A stretch of DNA of 64,000 nt. Origin: Blastochloris viridis. Lineage in GTDB: Bacteria; Pseudomonadota; Alphaproteobacteria; Rhizobiales; Xanthobacteraceae. The stretch's first letter is position 1; the number at the start of each line of letters is the position of its first letter. Both the position numbers and the translations under genes were made by a program. Below are positions 44,901 through 53,611 of the stretch, piece by piece. The DNA is taken from the NCBI RefSeq assembly GCF_001402875.1, contig NZ_CP012946.1:3140001-3204000 (forward strand), written 5' to 3'. Below the pieces are notes generated by a model. That model ran no database searches, was not told where the DNA came from, and worked only from the letters and a program-made list of their open reading frames with translations.

Positions 44901-47900
44901 ACGACGACTTCTTTGACCTCGGCGGACAATCGCTGAAGGCGACCCTCATGATCGCCCGTGTCAACCGCGAGCTGCGCGCCGGCGTCGCGCTGCGCGACGT
45001 CTTCGTGCATCGCACGATCCGCGGCCTTGCCGGCCTGGTCGATGGAACGCGGGAGGACCCGTGGGCAGAGATCGGACAGGTCGGCCCGCGCGAGCATCAC
45101 CTGGTCTCAGCGGCCCAAAAACGGTTGTTCATCGTTCACCAGCTTGCACCGCGCGATGTCCAGTACAATGTCCCGTTCGCATTGAACGTGGCCGGACCAT
45201 TCGATCGGCAACGCTGGCAGCACGCCTTTTGCGCCCTGATTGCACGGCACGAGTCGCTGCGAACGTCGTTCGTGCTGGTCGACGATGAAATTGTCCAGAA
45301 GACGCATGCCGATGTCGATTTCACGTTCGAGGACCGCGCACCCGGCGCGCCCGTACGGCTCGCGCAGGCAGCGGAAGGCTTCGTCCGCCCCTTCGACCTC
45401 GGCCGAGCGCCACTGATCCGGGCAACGATCCTGGAGGTCGGGCCGGTCGAACACACGATTCTCATTGATGTCCACCACATCGTCGCCGACGGGCTGTCAA
45501 TCGAGATCCTCGTTGACGATCTGCGCGCCCTCTACGAAGGCCGGACGCCGGAGGCTCCCGTGGTCCAGTACAAGGACTACGCCGCCTGGCAACGTGCCCG
45601 CTCCGCAAGCGCGGACGTCCGCGCCCAGCAGGCCTATTGGCGAGCGGTGTTCCAGGGGGAAGTGCCGGTTCTCGCGCTTCCGACCGACTTTCCGCGCGGG
45701 CCCGTCCGCTCGTTCGAGGGCGACCTCGTGCGCTTCACGGTCAATCCCGCGCTCGCTGAGCGCCTGCGCTCGGTGGGACGGGCGGCCGGCGCGACCTTGT
45801 TCATGACGCTGCTGGCCGCGTACACGGTCCTGCTGTCCAAATATGCCGGCCAGGACGACATCGTCGTCGGCATCCCGGTGGCGGGGCGGAGGATTGCCGC
45901 GCTGCAACGGGTGGTCGGAATGTTCGTCAACACCTTGGCGACGCGAAACCGGCCGCGCGGCGAGCTTCGGTTCCGCGACTATCTCGACACCGTGAAGGCC
46001 CACGCGCTCGACGCCTACGGCAACCAAGAATACCAGTTCGAGGAGCTGGTGGACACGCTCGAGATCGAACGTGACCTTGGCCGGAATCCGCTGTTTGATA
46101 CCGTGTTCACGACGCTCGATGGCGGGCGCACGGCGTTCCATGCCGACGACGTCGTCGTCCGCGTCGAGGAGGTCCCCTGGAAGGTCGCGAAGTTCGATCT
46201 AACTCTGCTGGCCGAGGAGCGTGGCGATGCCATCGCCTTCGAACTGGAGTACTGCACCGGCCTGTTCCGGCGCGACACCATCGAGCGGATGGCGCGACAC
46301 TTTGTGCACCTCCTGGAGCAGATCGCGTCCAACCCGGCGCGCAAGCTGCGCGATCTCGAACCGCTAACCAAGGACGAGCGCCGGCAAATCCTGGTGGAGT
46401 TCAACCGCTCGGAGGCCAGTTTTCCGGCCGACCAGACCGTTCATGGCCTAATCGAGGAGCAGGCGGACCGGACCCCGGACGCGCCGGCCGTCGTGTACGG
46501 GGCACAGACGCTCACCTACGGCGAGTTGAACCGGCACGCCAACCAGATCGCGCGCACGCTTGTCGGGACCGGCCTCGCTGCCGAGGACGTGGTCGGCATC
46601 GTCGCGGAGCCATCGCTCGAGATGATGGTCGGCATTCTGGCGGTGCTCAAGGCCGGCGGAGCCTTTCTGCCGATCGACCCCGACTGTCCCGTCGACCGAG
46701 CTCGCGCGATGCTGGCCGACAGCCAGGCCAAAATAGTTCTGTTCGCCGGCGCCGAGCCGTGGGGAGAGACAGCACCGCCGACGCTCGACCTCAGGCAGCC
46801 GGCGCTCTACCGAGGCGACGACAGCAATCCCGGCATCACCACGTCGAGCCGGAGCCTTGCCTACGTCATCTACACCTCCGGAACGACCGGGACGCCGAAA
46901 GGCGTCATGGTCGAGCATGCCGCCGTCAACAACCTGTGTGCCTGGCATATCCGGACCTTCGCTCTGTCCAGTGCCGATCGGACCACCAAATACGCCCGGT
47001 TCAGTTTCGATGCCTCGGTGTGGGAGATCCTTCCTTCGCTGCAGGCTGGCGCCGCGCTGCACATCGTCCCGAACGAGATCCGCCTCGATCTCGCCCGGCT
47101 CGCGCGCTATTTCGACGACGCCGGCATCACTGTCGGCTTCCTGCCGACACAGGTCTGTGAACTCTTCCTGCAGTTCGACAACCGGTCACTACGCCTGCTG
47201 CTGACCGGCGGCGACCGCTTGCGCCGCGGCGGCCACGGCGCCTACCAACTCGTCAACAATTATGGGCCGACCGAGAGCACGGTGGTGGCGACCAGCGGCC
47301 CCGTCGCGGCCGACGGACCGATCTCGATCGGCAAGCCGATCGCCAATACCCGTGTCTATCTGCTCGACTCTGCCGACAGGCTGGTTCCCATCGGCGTTCC
47401 GGGCGAGCTGTGCATCGCTGGGCAGGGGCTCGCGCGAGGCTATCTCGGCGATCCGGTGCGGACCGCCGAGAAGTTCGTCGCCAACCCGTTCGAACCGGGA
47501 GAACGGCTCTACCGGACCGGGGACGTGGCGCGGTGGCGGCCGGACGGATCGCTCGACTATCTCGGCCGCACCGACAGCCAGGTGAAGATTCGCGGTTGCC
47601 GCATCGAGCCGCGCGAGGTCGAAGCGGCCATCCTCGCCCACGACGCGGTGAAAGACGCCGTCGTCGTCGCCCGAGAAAATCGCAATGGCGACAAGCAGCT
47701 CTACGCCTACGTCGTCTGGCGCGCCGCCACGAGCCTCGGCGACCTAAAGGCCCATCTCGGCCAGCGTCTTCCGGACTTCATGCGCCCGACCTTCTTCGTG
47801 ACGCTCGACGCGATACCGCTAAATGCGCGCGGCAAGGTCGACCTCGCGGCGCTACCGCGCGAGGACAGCGACACCGCGGCCGCCGGCGAGGCGCCCCGCA

Positions 47901-50900
47901 CCCCAGCCGAACGGCGGCTCGTCGCCATCTGGAGGCAGGTTCTGGACCGGGCCCGCATCAGCATTCACGACAATTTCTTTGCGATCGGCGGCGACTCGCT
48001 ACGCGCCACCATAATGATCGCCAAGGCCAACAAGGCCCTCGGCACCGCAGTCGCCCTCGGCGCGGTGTTCGACCGGCCGACCATCGCCGCGCTCGCGGTG
48101 TGTTTCGCCGCGGGCCTGGCGAGCGAGACAACGACGCTGGTACCGGCGGAGAACCGCCTGCACTATGCCACGACGCCGACCCAGGCACTGCTCCATGCGG
48201 TCTGCACCGCCCGGGGCGGGATCGAATACAATCTTCCAATGGCGTTCCAGATCGGTGGCGGGCTCGACATCGCACGGCTGGAACGCGCTTTCCGCGAGGT
48301 CATCGACCGCCACGAATCGTTGCGCACTGGTTTCCTGGCCGTGGATGGCCGCGTCGTCCAGTACGCCGTTCCGAACGTGGGCTTCGCGATTGAGCGCCTT
48401 TCGTCCTGCGACGAGGCAGAGATCGGCGAGGTCACGCGCGACTTCATCCGGCCCTTCGACCTGTCGTTGCCACCCCTGATCCGGGCGGCCGTCGTCCCGC
48501 GCGGGCCCGGTCGCCATGTTCTTCTCATCGATATGCATCACTTGGTGAGCGACGGCACCTCGATGGGCCTGTTGCTCAAGGAGATCGCGGCACTCTATGC
48601 CGGCGTGCAATTGCCGCGTCCCGCCACAACCTACAAGGACTTCGCCGAGTGGCTCGATGGCCATTTGCGCAGCGACCGGATCCGCGCCCACGAGTCCTAT
48701 TGGCGCCGCATCCTCGACGCGCCGCCGGCCCCGATCCGGCTCGACGCCGACTTTCCGCGCGAGGGGCGGTTCGCGTTCGCTGGCAGTCGGATCAATGTCA
48801 CCGCTGACGCGCCGCTGCACGGCGCGTTGCGGTCGCTTTGCGCGCGTGAGGACGTCACGCTTTATGTGCTTCTGCTCGCCGCCTACAACGTTCTTCTCTC
48901 CAAATACAGCGGCCGTGAGGACATCGTCATTGGCGTGCCGACGGTCGGCCGCTATCTCGCGGACGTCCACGACGTGGTCGGAATGTTCGTGAGCACCCAT
49001 GTGATCCGGAGCCGGCCGCGCGCCGAACGCCGCTTCGATGAGTTCCTCCGGGAGGTCAAGGCCGGAGTTCGCGGCGCCGTCGAGCACCAGGAGTACCAGC
49101 TCTGGGACCTCATGGTGGAGCACACGGTCGCCACCGGCCGGCCCTTGTTCAGCGCCGTCTTCGTCGTTCAGGACCAAGCCTTCACCAGCATCGAGATACC
49201 CGGCCTTGAGATCGAGGAAATCGACCCGCACTACAACATTGCCAAGTTCGATCTAACCATGGGCGCGGTCGAGCGCCCCGGGCGTCTCGATTTCGAGCTC
49301 GAATACAACACGGATCTGTTCCGCCGCAGCACCGCAACGCGGATCGTAGGGCATTATCTCCGCGTTCTCGACCAGATCGTCGCAGACCCCGGCCGGATGC
49401 TGCGACAGATCGAGATCGTGACGCCGGCCGAGAAGGACGCGCTGCTTCCCGCCGTCCGGGATGAGGCTCCGGCTGGGGAGGACGATGCTTCGGCTGTGAC
49501 CGTGGTCACCCTGTTCGAACGGCAGGTTCGCGCCGCCCCGGACCGCATCGCCGTAGCCCACGATGGCATTGCCGTGAGCTACCGTGACCTCCACCGGCGG
49601 GCGCAGCAGCTCGGGCAGCGGCTGGCGGCGGAGGGAGCCGGGCCGGGAACGATCGTCGGCCTGCTTGTGCCCCCCTCGGTGGAGATGGTGTCCGCCCTGC
49701 TGGCGATCTGGGCGACCGGCGCGGCCTGCGTCCCGCTCGGCACCTGTGATCCGCCGCGACGGGTCGCGGCCCGGCTCGCCGAAACCGGTGTAGCGCTGCT
49801 GCTCTGCGACCGCGGCGCCGAATCGAACGCGCTTCCGGTCCCAGTGGTCCGTCTCGACGACACGATTGAAGCGGACACGGCCCCCCTCGATCGCCCGGCC
49901 GATCCCGACACGCTCGCCGTCGTGGGTGCTGCTGCGGATCGCGACGGCGCGCGGATGAACGTTATGATCGAGCATCGCTCGCTGCTCGACCGGGCCCATT
50001 GGTTCATCGATAGGTTCGCGGTCGGCGAGACTGACCAGACGGTGATGTATGGCGATCTGACGTCGGGTGCCGCCCTCCTCACGCTGGTCTCGACGCTATG
50101 CGCCGGCGGGGCGGTTTGGATCGCGCCGGACGAGGCGCGGTGGTGCGCGACGACGCTACTCGAAGGCTTGAGATTTCGCGGCGTAACGGTCGCCTGGCTG
50201 CCGGCAGCGCTGTGCGAACGGCTCGCCGTAGCTACGGATCTGCCGCTGCGGACCCTGATCACGACCGGCGGAGCTGCCTCCCCGCTGCGGCGCAGCGGCT
50301 ACGAATTCGTCACATGCTTCGGACTGCCCGAGCACATCGACGTGACGACCTGCACGCCGGTGACGGCCGCAACGGCCGAGAACCTGGTCGGCCCCCCGAT
50401 CGCTGACGCGCTGGCCTATATCATCGGTCACGACGACAGCCTGCTGCCGGTCGGGGTGACCGGCGAGCTCTGTCTCGGTGGGTCGGGCCTGGCGCGGGGC
50501 TATCTCGGCGATAAGGGGACGACCTCGCGCCGCTTCACGCCGAATCCGCACGTCCCCGGCACCCGGATCTTCCGCTCTGGTCTTCGCGCACGGCGGCTCG
50601 CGGACGGTGGGATCGAGCTGATGGATCGCGTCGATGTGCACATCGACGGCTGCCGTGTCCATCTCGCCGAGATCGAGTGCCGCTTGCGCGAACACGCGAA
50701 CATCACCGACGCGGCCGTTGTGCACGGTCACGGCGATCGCCGACAGCCAGCGTTGTGCGCGTTTATTGTGGTCAAGGGCGCGCTACCGGGCTCGGCCGCG
50801 GCCTTGGTCCGCGACCTGAGGCGACATCTTGCCGAGTGGCTACCGGCGTACATGATCCCAGACGCGTACGTTCCGGTCGCCGCGCTTCCGCGCGACGAAA

Positions 50901-51244
50901 CGGGCCGGGTTGCGGCGGACATGCTGCCGATGCCGCAACGTCCGCCGCTATCGGTGGCGGACGAGAACGCGGACCCAAGCCTGGTATTGGCCATCCGGGC
51001 GATGGTCGAGGAGTTTGTTGGCGTGCCGCCGATCGACGCCACGACCGACCTGCGCAGCGTCGGCATGACCTCCCTTGCGGCGGTGACGCTGCATGCCCGC
51101 GTTGCCGCCCGGTTCGGCGTCGCGCCGAACCTGTGCCAATGGCTGGACGCACCGTCCATCGCGAGCCTGTCCCACCATCTCTCGGAGGCGTTGCGCGGCG
51201 ATCGCCGGAACGTCCCGCTGACAGGGGAAACAACGCCGTCATGA
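41951..51244 (+). CDS. Non-ribosomal peptide synthetase, three modules (C-A-PCP)x3
   Basis: Protein of about 3097 residues (ATG 41951; a GTG three bases earlier is possible). Module 1: C HHIVCDG (His135), A motif YVIYTSGSTGAPKG (597), carrier Ser994, specificity residues D-L-T-K-I-G-E-V-G-K, matching the Asn code except for one conservative position. Module 2: C HHIVADG (His1175), A YVIYTSGTTGTPKG (1638), carrier Ser2016, code D-A-W-F-L-G-N-V-V-K, identical to the Leu code. Module 3: C HHLVSDG (His2196), but the A domain (about 2510-3000) is degenerate: from residue 2655 the A3 P-loop reads LAVVGAAADRDGARMN, A5 reads CFGLPEHIDV, A7 reads FRSGLRAR, and the A10 Lys is lost. Its carrier Ser (GMTSLAA, Ser3041) is kept. 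No thioesterase, reductase or epimerase domain follows. Confidence 0.93.
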   Translation: MASLVEPASFPASANQRRMYVLNRLSPDGVEYNVPVAIQLSGALSAARLQGALSALVARHSSLRTSFAIADGTIIQTVQAPMCVPLDFERARGKEGVEAIKRRFVRPFELDCPPLIRACLIRLNRLKHVLLLDLHHIVCDGVSIDILSEELSRLYDGDMLPPLPADYTDFALWQEKFAGSGQAEQQREYWLQLLDGERLALNLPTDFPRPAARSFDGDRVSARPNPQLAAALRALAARSRVSMYMLLLAAYYVVLAKYTGQDDIVVGTLAAGRNAEQFQGVVGLFVNTLALRSRPCGDLPFTDYLEQVRDECLMAFENQDCQFEDLVDRIAPPRDLGRSPLFDTMFTALSANSVRTVGGGIEFSRYELDYEIAKFDLTLTAIERQDGDLELEFEFCSDLFRRDTIERLSTHYLTALEVVATEPDIRLREIDVSSAEERRAAARGSPQATGTMQSVVELFERQARTIPAAAAISFGGETVDYATLDGRANAIAARLHATGVSRGSIVGLVALPSVEAIAAILGILKLGAAFLPIDPITPADRFRSIASASGMSVVLLPSAAHPFAGLGPAHLALDPAATEAHERLPKLAPISGGDLAYVIYTSGSTGAPKGVMISHRALSNYVTWAVRTYAGDTPTAFALHSPLSVDLTITSVFAPLVSGNRIVVYRNDDAMALMRDILRDDQVEALKLTPTHLALLAEALRDGAPANTRLRTLIVGGEDFKTGLAAKVHAGLGGRVGLYNEYGPTEATVGCMIYKFDPMVDTASSVPIGRAIDNAAVFVLDRYGLPAPRGAIGELHIAGACLADGYLNNPDMTAERFVVRRLGGREIRVYRTGDLARVLPSGDLDFLGRNDDQVKLRGFRIELGEIEAALLRDPEVTDAAVTRRVDPAGDPYLCAYVVATGAVEAADFRRRLGQYLPPHMVPSRVVAVDRLPIGRSGKVDRTALPDPGEPPGGSRSSATPRSAVELAIAAIWEQVLGVPRIGLDDDFFDLGGQSLKATLMIARVNRELRAGVALRDVFVHRTIRGLAGLVDGTREDPWAEIGQVGPREHHLVSAAQKRLFIVHQLAPRDVQYNVPFALNVAGPFDRQRWQHAFCALIARHESLRTSFVLVDDEIVQKTHADVDFTFEDRAPGAPVRLAQAAEGFVRPFDLGRAPLIRATILEVGPVEHTILIDVHHIVADGLSIEILVDDLRALYEGRTPEAPVVQYKDYAAWQRARSASADVRAQQAYWRAVFQGEVPVLALPTDFPRGPVRSFEGDLVRFTVNPALAERLRSVGRAAGATLFMTLLAAYTVLLSKYAGQDDIVVGIPVAGRRIAALQRVVGMFVNTLATRNRPRGELRFRDYLDTVKAHALDAYGNQEYQFEELVDTLEIERDLGRNPLFDTVFTTLDGGRTAFHADDVVVRVEEVPWKVAKFDLTLLAEERGDAIAFELEYCTGLFRRDTIERMARHFVHLLEQIASNPARKLRDLEPLTKDERRQILVEFNRSEASFPADQTVHGLIEEQADRTPDAPAVVYGAQTLTYGELNRHANQIARTLVGTGLAAEDVVGIVAEPSLEMMVGILAVLKAGGAFLPIDPDCPVDRARAMLADSQAKIVLFAGAEPWGETAPPTLDLRQPALYRGDDSNPGITTSSRSLAYVIYTSGTTGTPKGVMVEHAAVNNLCAWHIRTFALSSADRTTKYARFSFDASVWEILPSLQAGAALHIVPNEIRLDLARLARYFDDAGITVGFLPTQVCELFLQFDNRSLRLLLTGGDRLRRGGHGAYQLVNNYGPTESTVVATSGPVAADGPISIGKPIANTRVYLLDSADRLVPIGVPGELCIAGQGLARGYLGDPVRTAEKFVANPFEPGERLYRTGDVARWRPDGSLDYLGRTDSQVKIRGCRIEPREVEAAILAHDAVKDAVVVARENRNGDKQLYAYVVWRAATSLGDLKAHLGQRLPDFMRPTFFVTLDAIPLNARGKVDLAALPREDSDTAAAGEAPRTPAERRLVAIWRQVLDRARISIHDNFFAIGGDSLRATIMIAKANKALGTAVALGAVFDRPTIAALAVCFAAGLASETTTLVPAENRLHYATTPTQALLHAVCTARGGIEYNLPMAFQIGGGLDIARLERAFREVIDRHESLRTGFLAVDGRVVQYAVPNVGFAIERLSSCDEAEIGEVTRDFIRPFDLSLPPLIRAAVVPRGPGRHVLLIDMHHLVSDGTSMGLLLKEIAALYAGVQLPRPATTYKDFAEWLDGHLRSDRIRAHESYWRRILDAPPAPIRLDADFPREGRFAFAGSRINVTADAPLHGALRSLCAREDVTLYVLLLAAYNVLLSKYSGREDIVIGVPTVGRYLADVHDVVGMFVSTHVIRSRPRAERRFDEFLREVKAGVRGAVEHQEYQLWDLMVEHTVATGRPLFSAVFVVQDQAFTSIEIPGLEIEEIDPHYNIAKFDLTMGAVERPGRLDFELEYNTDLFRRSTATRIVGHYLRVLDQIVADPGRMLRQIEIVTPAEKDALLPAVRDEAPAGEDDASAVTVVTLFERQVRAAPDRIAVAHDGIAVSYRDLHRRAQQLGQRLAAEGAGPGTIVGLLVPPSVEMVSALLAIWATGAACVPLGTCDPPRRVAARLAETGVALLLCDRGAESNALPVPVVRLDDTIEADTAPLDRPADPDTLAVVGAAADRDGARMNVMIEHRSLLDRAHWFIDRFAVGETDQTVMYGDLTSGAALLTLVSTLCAGGAVWIAPDEARWCATTLLEGLRFRGVTVAWLPAALCERLAVATDLPLRTLITTGGAASPLRRSGYEFVTCFGLPEHIDVTTCTPVTAATAENLVGPPIADALAYIIGHDDSLLPVGVTGELCLGGSGLARGYLGDKGTTSRRFTPNPHVPGTRIFRSGLRARRLADGGIELMDRVDVHIDGCRVHLAEIECRLREHANITDAAVVHGHGDRRQPALCAFIVVKGALPGSAAALVRDLRRHLAEWLPAYMIPDAYVPVAALPRDETGRVAADMLPMPQRPPLSVADENADPSLVLAIRAMVEEFVGVPPIDATTDLRSVGMTSLAAVTLHARVAARFGVAPNLCQWLDAPSIASLSHHLSEALRGDRRNVPLTGETTPS

Positions 51245-52371
51245 CTCGACCGGTTTCGATCGACGCCGCGCTCCAGGATGTCCTGGACCTGGACCGCGAC
51301 CGCCTCGCGCTCCTGGCCGCGACCGACCAGCCGAAGGTCGGGTACGTGTCCATTCAGACCCCAGAAGAGATTCTGCTAGCGGCCGGCGCGATCCCGTTTC
51401 GCTTGACCGGCGAGTTTAGCGCCGACCCCGACGGCGCGATAACGTACCTCGGCGGCAACTACTGCTCTTACGTGCTGAGCTGCCTCGGAGAAGGGCTCGC
51501 TGGCGTCTACGGCTTCGCCGACGCAGTGGTGTTCGTCGACGCTTGCGACATGCGCAAGCGTCTATGGGAAACCTGGGCCCGGGCCGTTCCCGGCTGCGAG
51601 AGCTGGTTCGTGGAACTCCCCAGTGATGCGAGCCCGCTGTCCAAATCGTTCTTCGCCGGCCAACTCCGCAAGCTGATCCGCCGACTGGAGCAACGCTATG
51701 GCCGGGTGGTCGGCGAGGAAGCGCTTCGCGAGGCCATCGCGCGGTGCAACCGTACGCGCGAGCTGATGCAGCAGCTCCAGGATGGCAACCGGCGCGGCCG
51801 TCCGCTGCTGACGGGGCAGCAATCGATCGCTGTGGTAAAGGCTGCGACGACTGGGCTGAAGGACGAGTTTAATGGCCGCATGGCGGCGCTTCTCGACGCG
51901 ACCGCATCGCACGAGCCCCTAGCTGGGCGCCAGCGCCACCGCGTGATGATTTGCGGCAGCTATTTCGACCAGCCGGCGATCGTTGAGGTCATTGAGGCGA
52001 CCGGCGCCGACGTGGTCTGCTCCGACATCAGCAACGGGGTCAAATATTTCGAAGGCCGGATCGATCCCGACAACGAGCCGGTCGCGGCCATCGCCGACTA
52101 CTACCTCGAGAAGCACACAAGCGCGCGCCGTATCGATACCGACGTCCGGCTGCGCCACATGTTTGACCTGTTGCGAGACTATCGCGTGGATTCAGTTATC
52201 TACTTCGCTCTGAAGTTCTGTGACACCAACCTCCACGACTATCCCTACATCAAAGAGAAGCTGCGAGAGCGGAAAGTCCCCGTTCTGTTCATCGAAGGCG
52301 AGCACAACGGAACCAATATTGCCAGCATCAAAACACGCATCGAGACATTCCTGGAACCGCGGTTCTTCTGA
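51241..52371 (+). CDS. 2-hydroxyacyl-CoA dehydratase family subunit (HgdA/HgdB type), first
   Basis: Protein of 376 residues. The 2-hydroxyacyl-CoA dehydratase (D-component) fold is recognised from VGYVSIQTPEEILLAAGAIP at the N-terminus, the VVFVDACDMRKRLWETW segment and the C-terminal LKFCDTNLHDYPYIKEKLRE with the closing TRIETFLE. Candidate [4Fe-4S] ligands are Cys75 or Cys81, Cys102 and Cys327. These enzymes are radical dehydratases or, in the benzoyl-CoA reductase branch, reductases, driven by low-potential electrons from an ATP-hydrolysing activator. ATGA overlap with the last NRPS shows it belongs to the operon. Substrate (CoA ester or carrier-bound acyl) is unknown. Confidence 0.85.
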   Translation: MTRPVSIDAALQDVLDLDRDRLALLAATDQPKVGYVSIQTPEEILLAAGAIPFRLTGEFSADPDGAITYLGGNYCSYVLSCLGEGLAGVYGFADAVVFVDACDMRKRLWETWARAVPGCESWFVELPSDASPLSKSFFAGQLRKLIRRLEQRYGRVVGEEALREAIARCNRTRELMQQLQDGNRRGRPLLTGQQSIAVVKAATTGLKDEFNGRMAALLDATASHEPLAGRQRHRVMICGSYFDQPAIVEVIEATGADVVCSDISNGVKYFEGRIDPDNEPVAAIADYYLEKHTSARRIDTDVRLRHMFDLLRDYRVDSVIYFALKFCDTNLHDYPYIKEKLRERKVPVLFIEGEHNGTNIASIKTRIETFLEPRFF

Positions 52372-52380
52372 GGAGGCGAG

Positions 52381-53598
52381 ATGGACCGGGAGAGCATCGC
52401 GCAACAGCGCGCCACGCAATACGAGAACATGCTGCATCTGATCGGCCGCCAGCGGGCCCCGACAGAGGAGGCCGCATCGCTGCTCGCCACGACCCGGATG
52501 CGCTCCATCGTCAACTGCTACCGGATCGCCGAGGCCTACAAGGGTGGTTCGAAGGTTGCCTACGTGTCGGAGCAGTTCCCGACCGAGGTCGTGTTTGCCG
52601 CCGGCGCGCTGCCGTGGAATATCGAGTCGATGTCGAACATGCTCGCGCAGTCTCTCGACATCGACCACGTCTTCCGTCTTACCCAGGAGCGAGAGCTTTC
52701 CCGCGACATCTGCTCGTTCCTTCGCGGGCCATTCGGAATGATGCTCGCCGAGTGTTACCCGCGGCCTGACGTCGTGCTCACCAACGACCAGCCCTGCGAG
52801 GGGCTGCTCAAGACTATCTTCATGGCCGGCAAGCGCTACGGCACGCCGACCTTCGCGCTGCACACACCGAATCTGCTGGATAACGACGCGCTCGATTATC
52901 TCGTTCAGCAGATCGAGACAATGCTGACCCGGATCGCCGAGGTGTTTCAGGCCGAGCTCGATTCGGAGTGCCTGCGCAGCAGCGTACGGAACTCAAATCG
53001 CGCCCGTGTGTACTATCGCAAGGCGGCCCGGCTCCTGGAACGCCACGCCCTGCCCGGCGTGGCACGCGAGCTTCTGGAGATCTTCGGGATGAACTATTTC
53101 GGCGCCCCCGAAAACGTCGAGCTCTGCAAGTCCTTGTCCGAGGAGGCGGCGGTGCTGGCCGAGACCGGGGGGCCCAAGCGCCCGCGGGTGATGTGGATCG
53201 GCCAGACGCCGGGCGATACCGACGAGTTACTCCGACACTTGGACCAATCCGTCGACATTCTGTACTGGGCGGCACTGTGGGAAGCAAATTTGGCAGAGCT
53301 CGACGAGGAACAGCCGTTCCGGAGCATCGCCGAGCGGGCGATCCGTTACCATTGGAGCGCCGAGCGAATGGAACGCGACCTCGACCGCATTGCCGACACC
53401 TATGGGATCGAGGGGTTCATCATCGCCAACACCTGGGGGTGTCGAAACATGATGGCCATTGGTCCGGGGTTCCGATCCCTGGCAGCCCGCAAAGGGATCA
53501 AGCACCTGACCATCAGCATCGATCCCGTCGACCGGAACAACTACGTCTTCACCCATATCAAGAACCGCGTCGACGCATTTCTGGAGACATTGCGGTGA
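52381..53598 (+). CDS. 2-hydroxyacyl-CoA dehydratase family subunit (HgdA/HgdB type), second
   Basis: Protein of 405 residues beginning MDRESIAQQRATQYENMLHL, starting nine bases after the first subunit stop behind AGGAGGCG. Family hallmarks: VAYVSEQFPTEVVFAAGALP, RELSRDICSFLRGPFG, NDQPCEGLLKTIF and, near the end, GFIIANTWGCRNMMAIGPGF and the closing HIKNRVDAFLETLR. Cysteines in RDICSF, AECYPR, DQPCEG and TWGCRN are candidate cluster ligands. It should pair with the first subunit as a heterodimer. N-terminal homology between the two subunits is recognisable, as usual in the family. Confidence 0.85.
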   Translation: MDRESIAQQRATQYENMLHLIGRQRAPTEEAASLLATTRMRSIVNCYRIAEAYKGGSKVAYVSEQFPTEVVFAAGALPWNIESMSNMLAQSLDIDHVFRLTQERELSRDICSFLRGPFGMMLAECYPRPDVVLTNDQPCEGLLKTIFMAGKRYGTPTFALHTPNLLDNDALDYLVQQIETMLTRIAEVFQAELDSECLRSSVRNSNRARVYYRKAARLLERHALPGVARELLEIFGMNYFGAPENVELCKSLSEEAAVLAETGGPKRPRVMWIGQTPGDTDELLRHLDQSVDILYWAALWEANLAELDEEQPFRSIAERAIRYHWSAERMERDLDRIADTYGIEGFIIANTWGCRNMMAIGPGFRSLAARKGIKHLTISIDPVDRNNYVFTHIKNRVDAFLETLR

Positions 53599-53611
53599 GC
53601 GGAGAAGCGCG

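Noticed and set aside
41951..51244. Epimerisation or thioesterase domain in NRPS3
   Set aside because: Domain order reads as C-A-PCP three times with no extra block between PCP and C, and the protein ends about 55 residues after the last carrier Ser.
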